The notes under the pieces: generated by a model | What the model was told of the DNA's origin: nothing | The model's input: only the letters and a program-made list of their open reading frames with translations | Databases searched by the model: none | In this document: positions 59,922-60,000 of the stretch, in pieces | How positions within the stretch are numbered: position 1 is the first letter of the stretch | Layout: every line of letters begins with the position of its first letter | Origin: Tubulanus polymorphus | Taxonomy: Eukaryota; Nemertea; Palaeonemertea; Tubulaniformes; Tubulanidae | Direction of reading: 5' to 3' | DNA length: 60,000 nucleotides | Assembly: GCF_964204645.1 (NCBI RefSeq) | Contig: NC_134031.1 | Location: 2,713,001-2,773,000 of the forward strand | Translations under genes and position numbers: made by a program

Positions 59922-60000
59922 TATAGTCGACTGGATCTGATAACCGTGCGCACTATAGATGGATCTTACGTATTTCGCAGTGTCGGCCATCTGGGAGCTA
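59922..60000 (+). mobile_element. MITE-like family B, cut by window end
   Basis: Contains atagtcgactgg, ataaccgtgcgcactat and gtcggccatctgggag, matching the reverse of 39340-39457 in order. The rest lies beyond the window. Confidence 0.5.

Larger units (their letters stand above)
56524..60000 (+). other. mGluR intron running off the window
   Basis: Begins GTGAGT. No further receptor exon recognised. It contains a family A copy (58008-58149), foldback E (59115-59275) and a truncated family B copy (59922-60000). Frames at 57297-57575 and 58632-58841 show no class C receptor features. Confidence 0.6.

Overview
This window is animal nuclear DNA: spliced exons with GT/AG boundaries, eukaryotic initiator tRNA genes, a class C GPCR gene, a tandem rhodopsin-type GPCR array, much non-coding AT-rich DNA, long microsatellites and many short foldback or retroposed elements. 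The gene types and repeat style suggest an invertebrate, possibly a lophotrochozoan (mollusc, annelid or brachiopod grade). That placement is inference; nothing in the sequence fixes the species.

Layout. About 1000-7793 is a tandem array of three intronless, minus-strand seven-transmembrane receptor genes (repeat period about 2.29 kb, each with its own 3' flank and poly(A) signal). At 9126-9197 and 10750-10821 lie two identical minus-strand initiator tRNA-Met genes; the first has a 449-bp (AACG)n array starting 6 bp before its 5' end. From about 10.8 to 47 kb I see no gene I can name. It holds short coding-like ORFs of unknown status, three related hairpin elements (two with direct-repeat flanks), several families of small dispersed repeats, three long microsatellites or minisatellites, and retroposon 3' tails. 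From 47120 to the right edge runs the plus-strand middle of a metabotropic glutamate receptor-like gene: four exons (47120-47262, 54110-54280, 55150-55291, 56381-56523) encode a continuous part of the extracellular ligand-binding domain with consistent intron phases. Its 5' exons were not found, and its cysteine-rich and 7TM exons must lie beyond 60000.

Most striking is the receptor array. The copies are nearly identical in promoter-proximal sequence, 3' flank, TM segments and intracellular parts. Copy 1 differs from copies 2 and 3 almost only in two blocks that map to predicted extracellular loops 2 and 3, which points to diversification of ligand recognition on a homogenised scaffold. The second notable item is a set of short hairpin elements whose loops carry a motif resembling the hammerhead-associated terminal sequences of Penelope-like retroelements.

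Limits: everything was read by eye without database searches. Repeat boundaries are approximate, and unlabelled ORFs may be chance.
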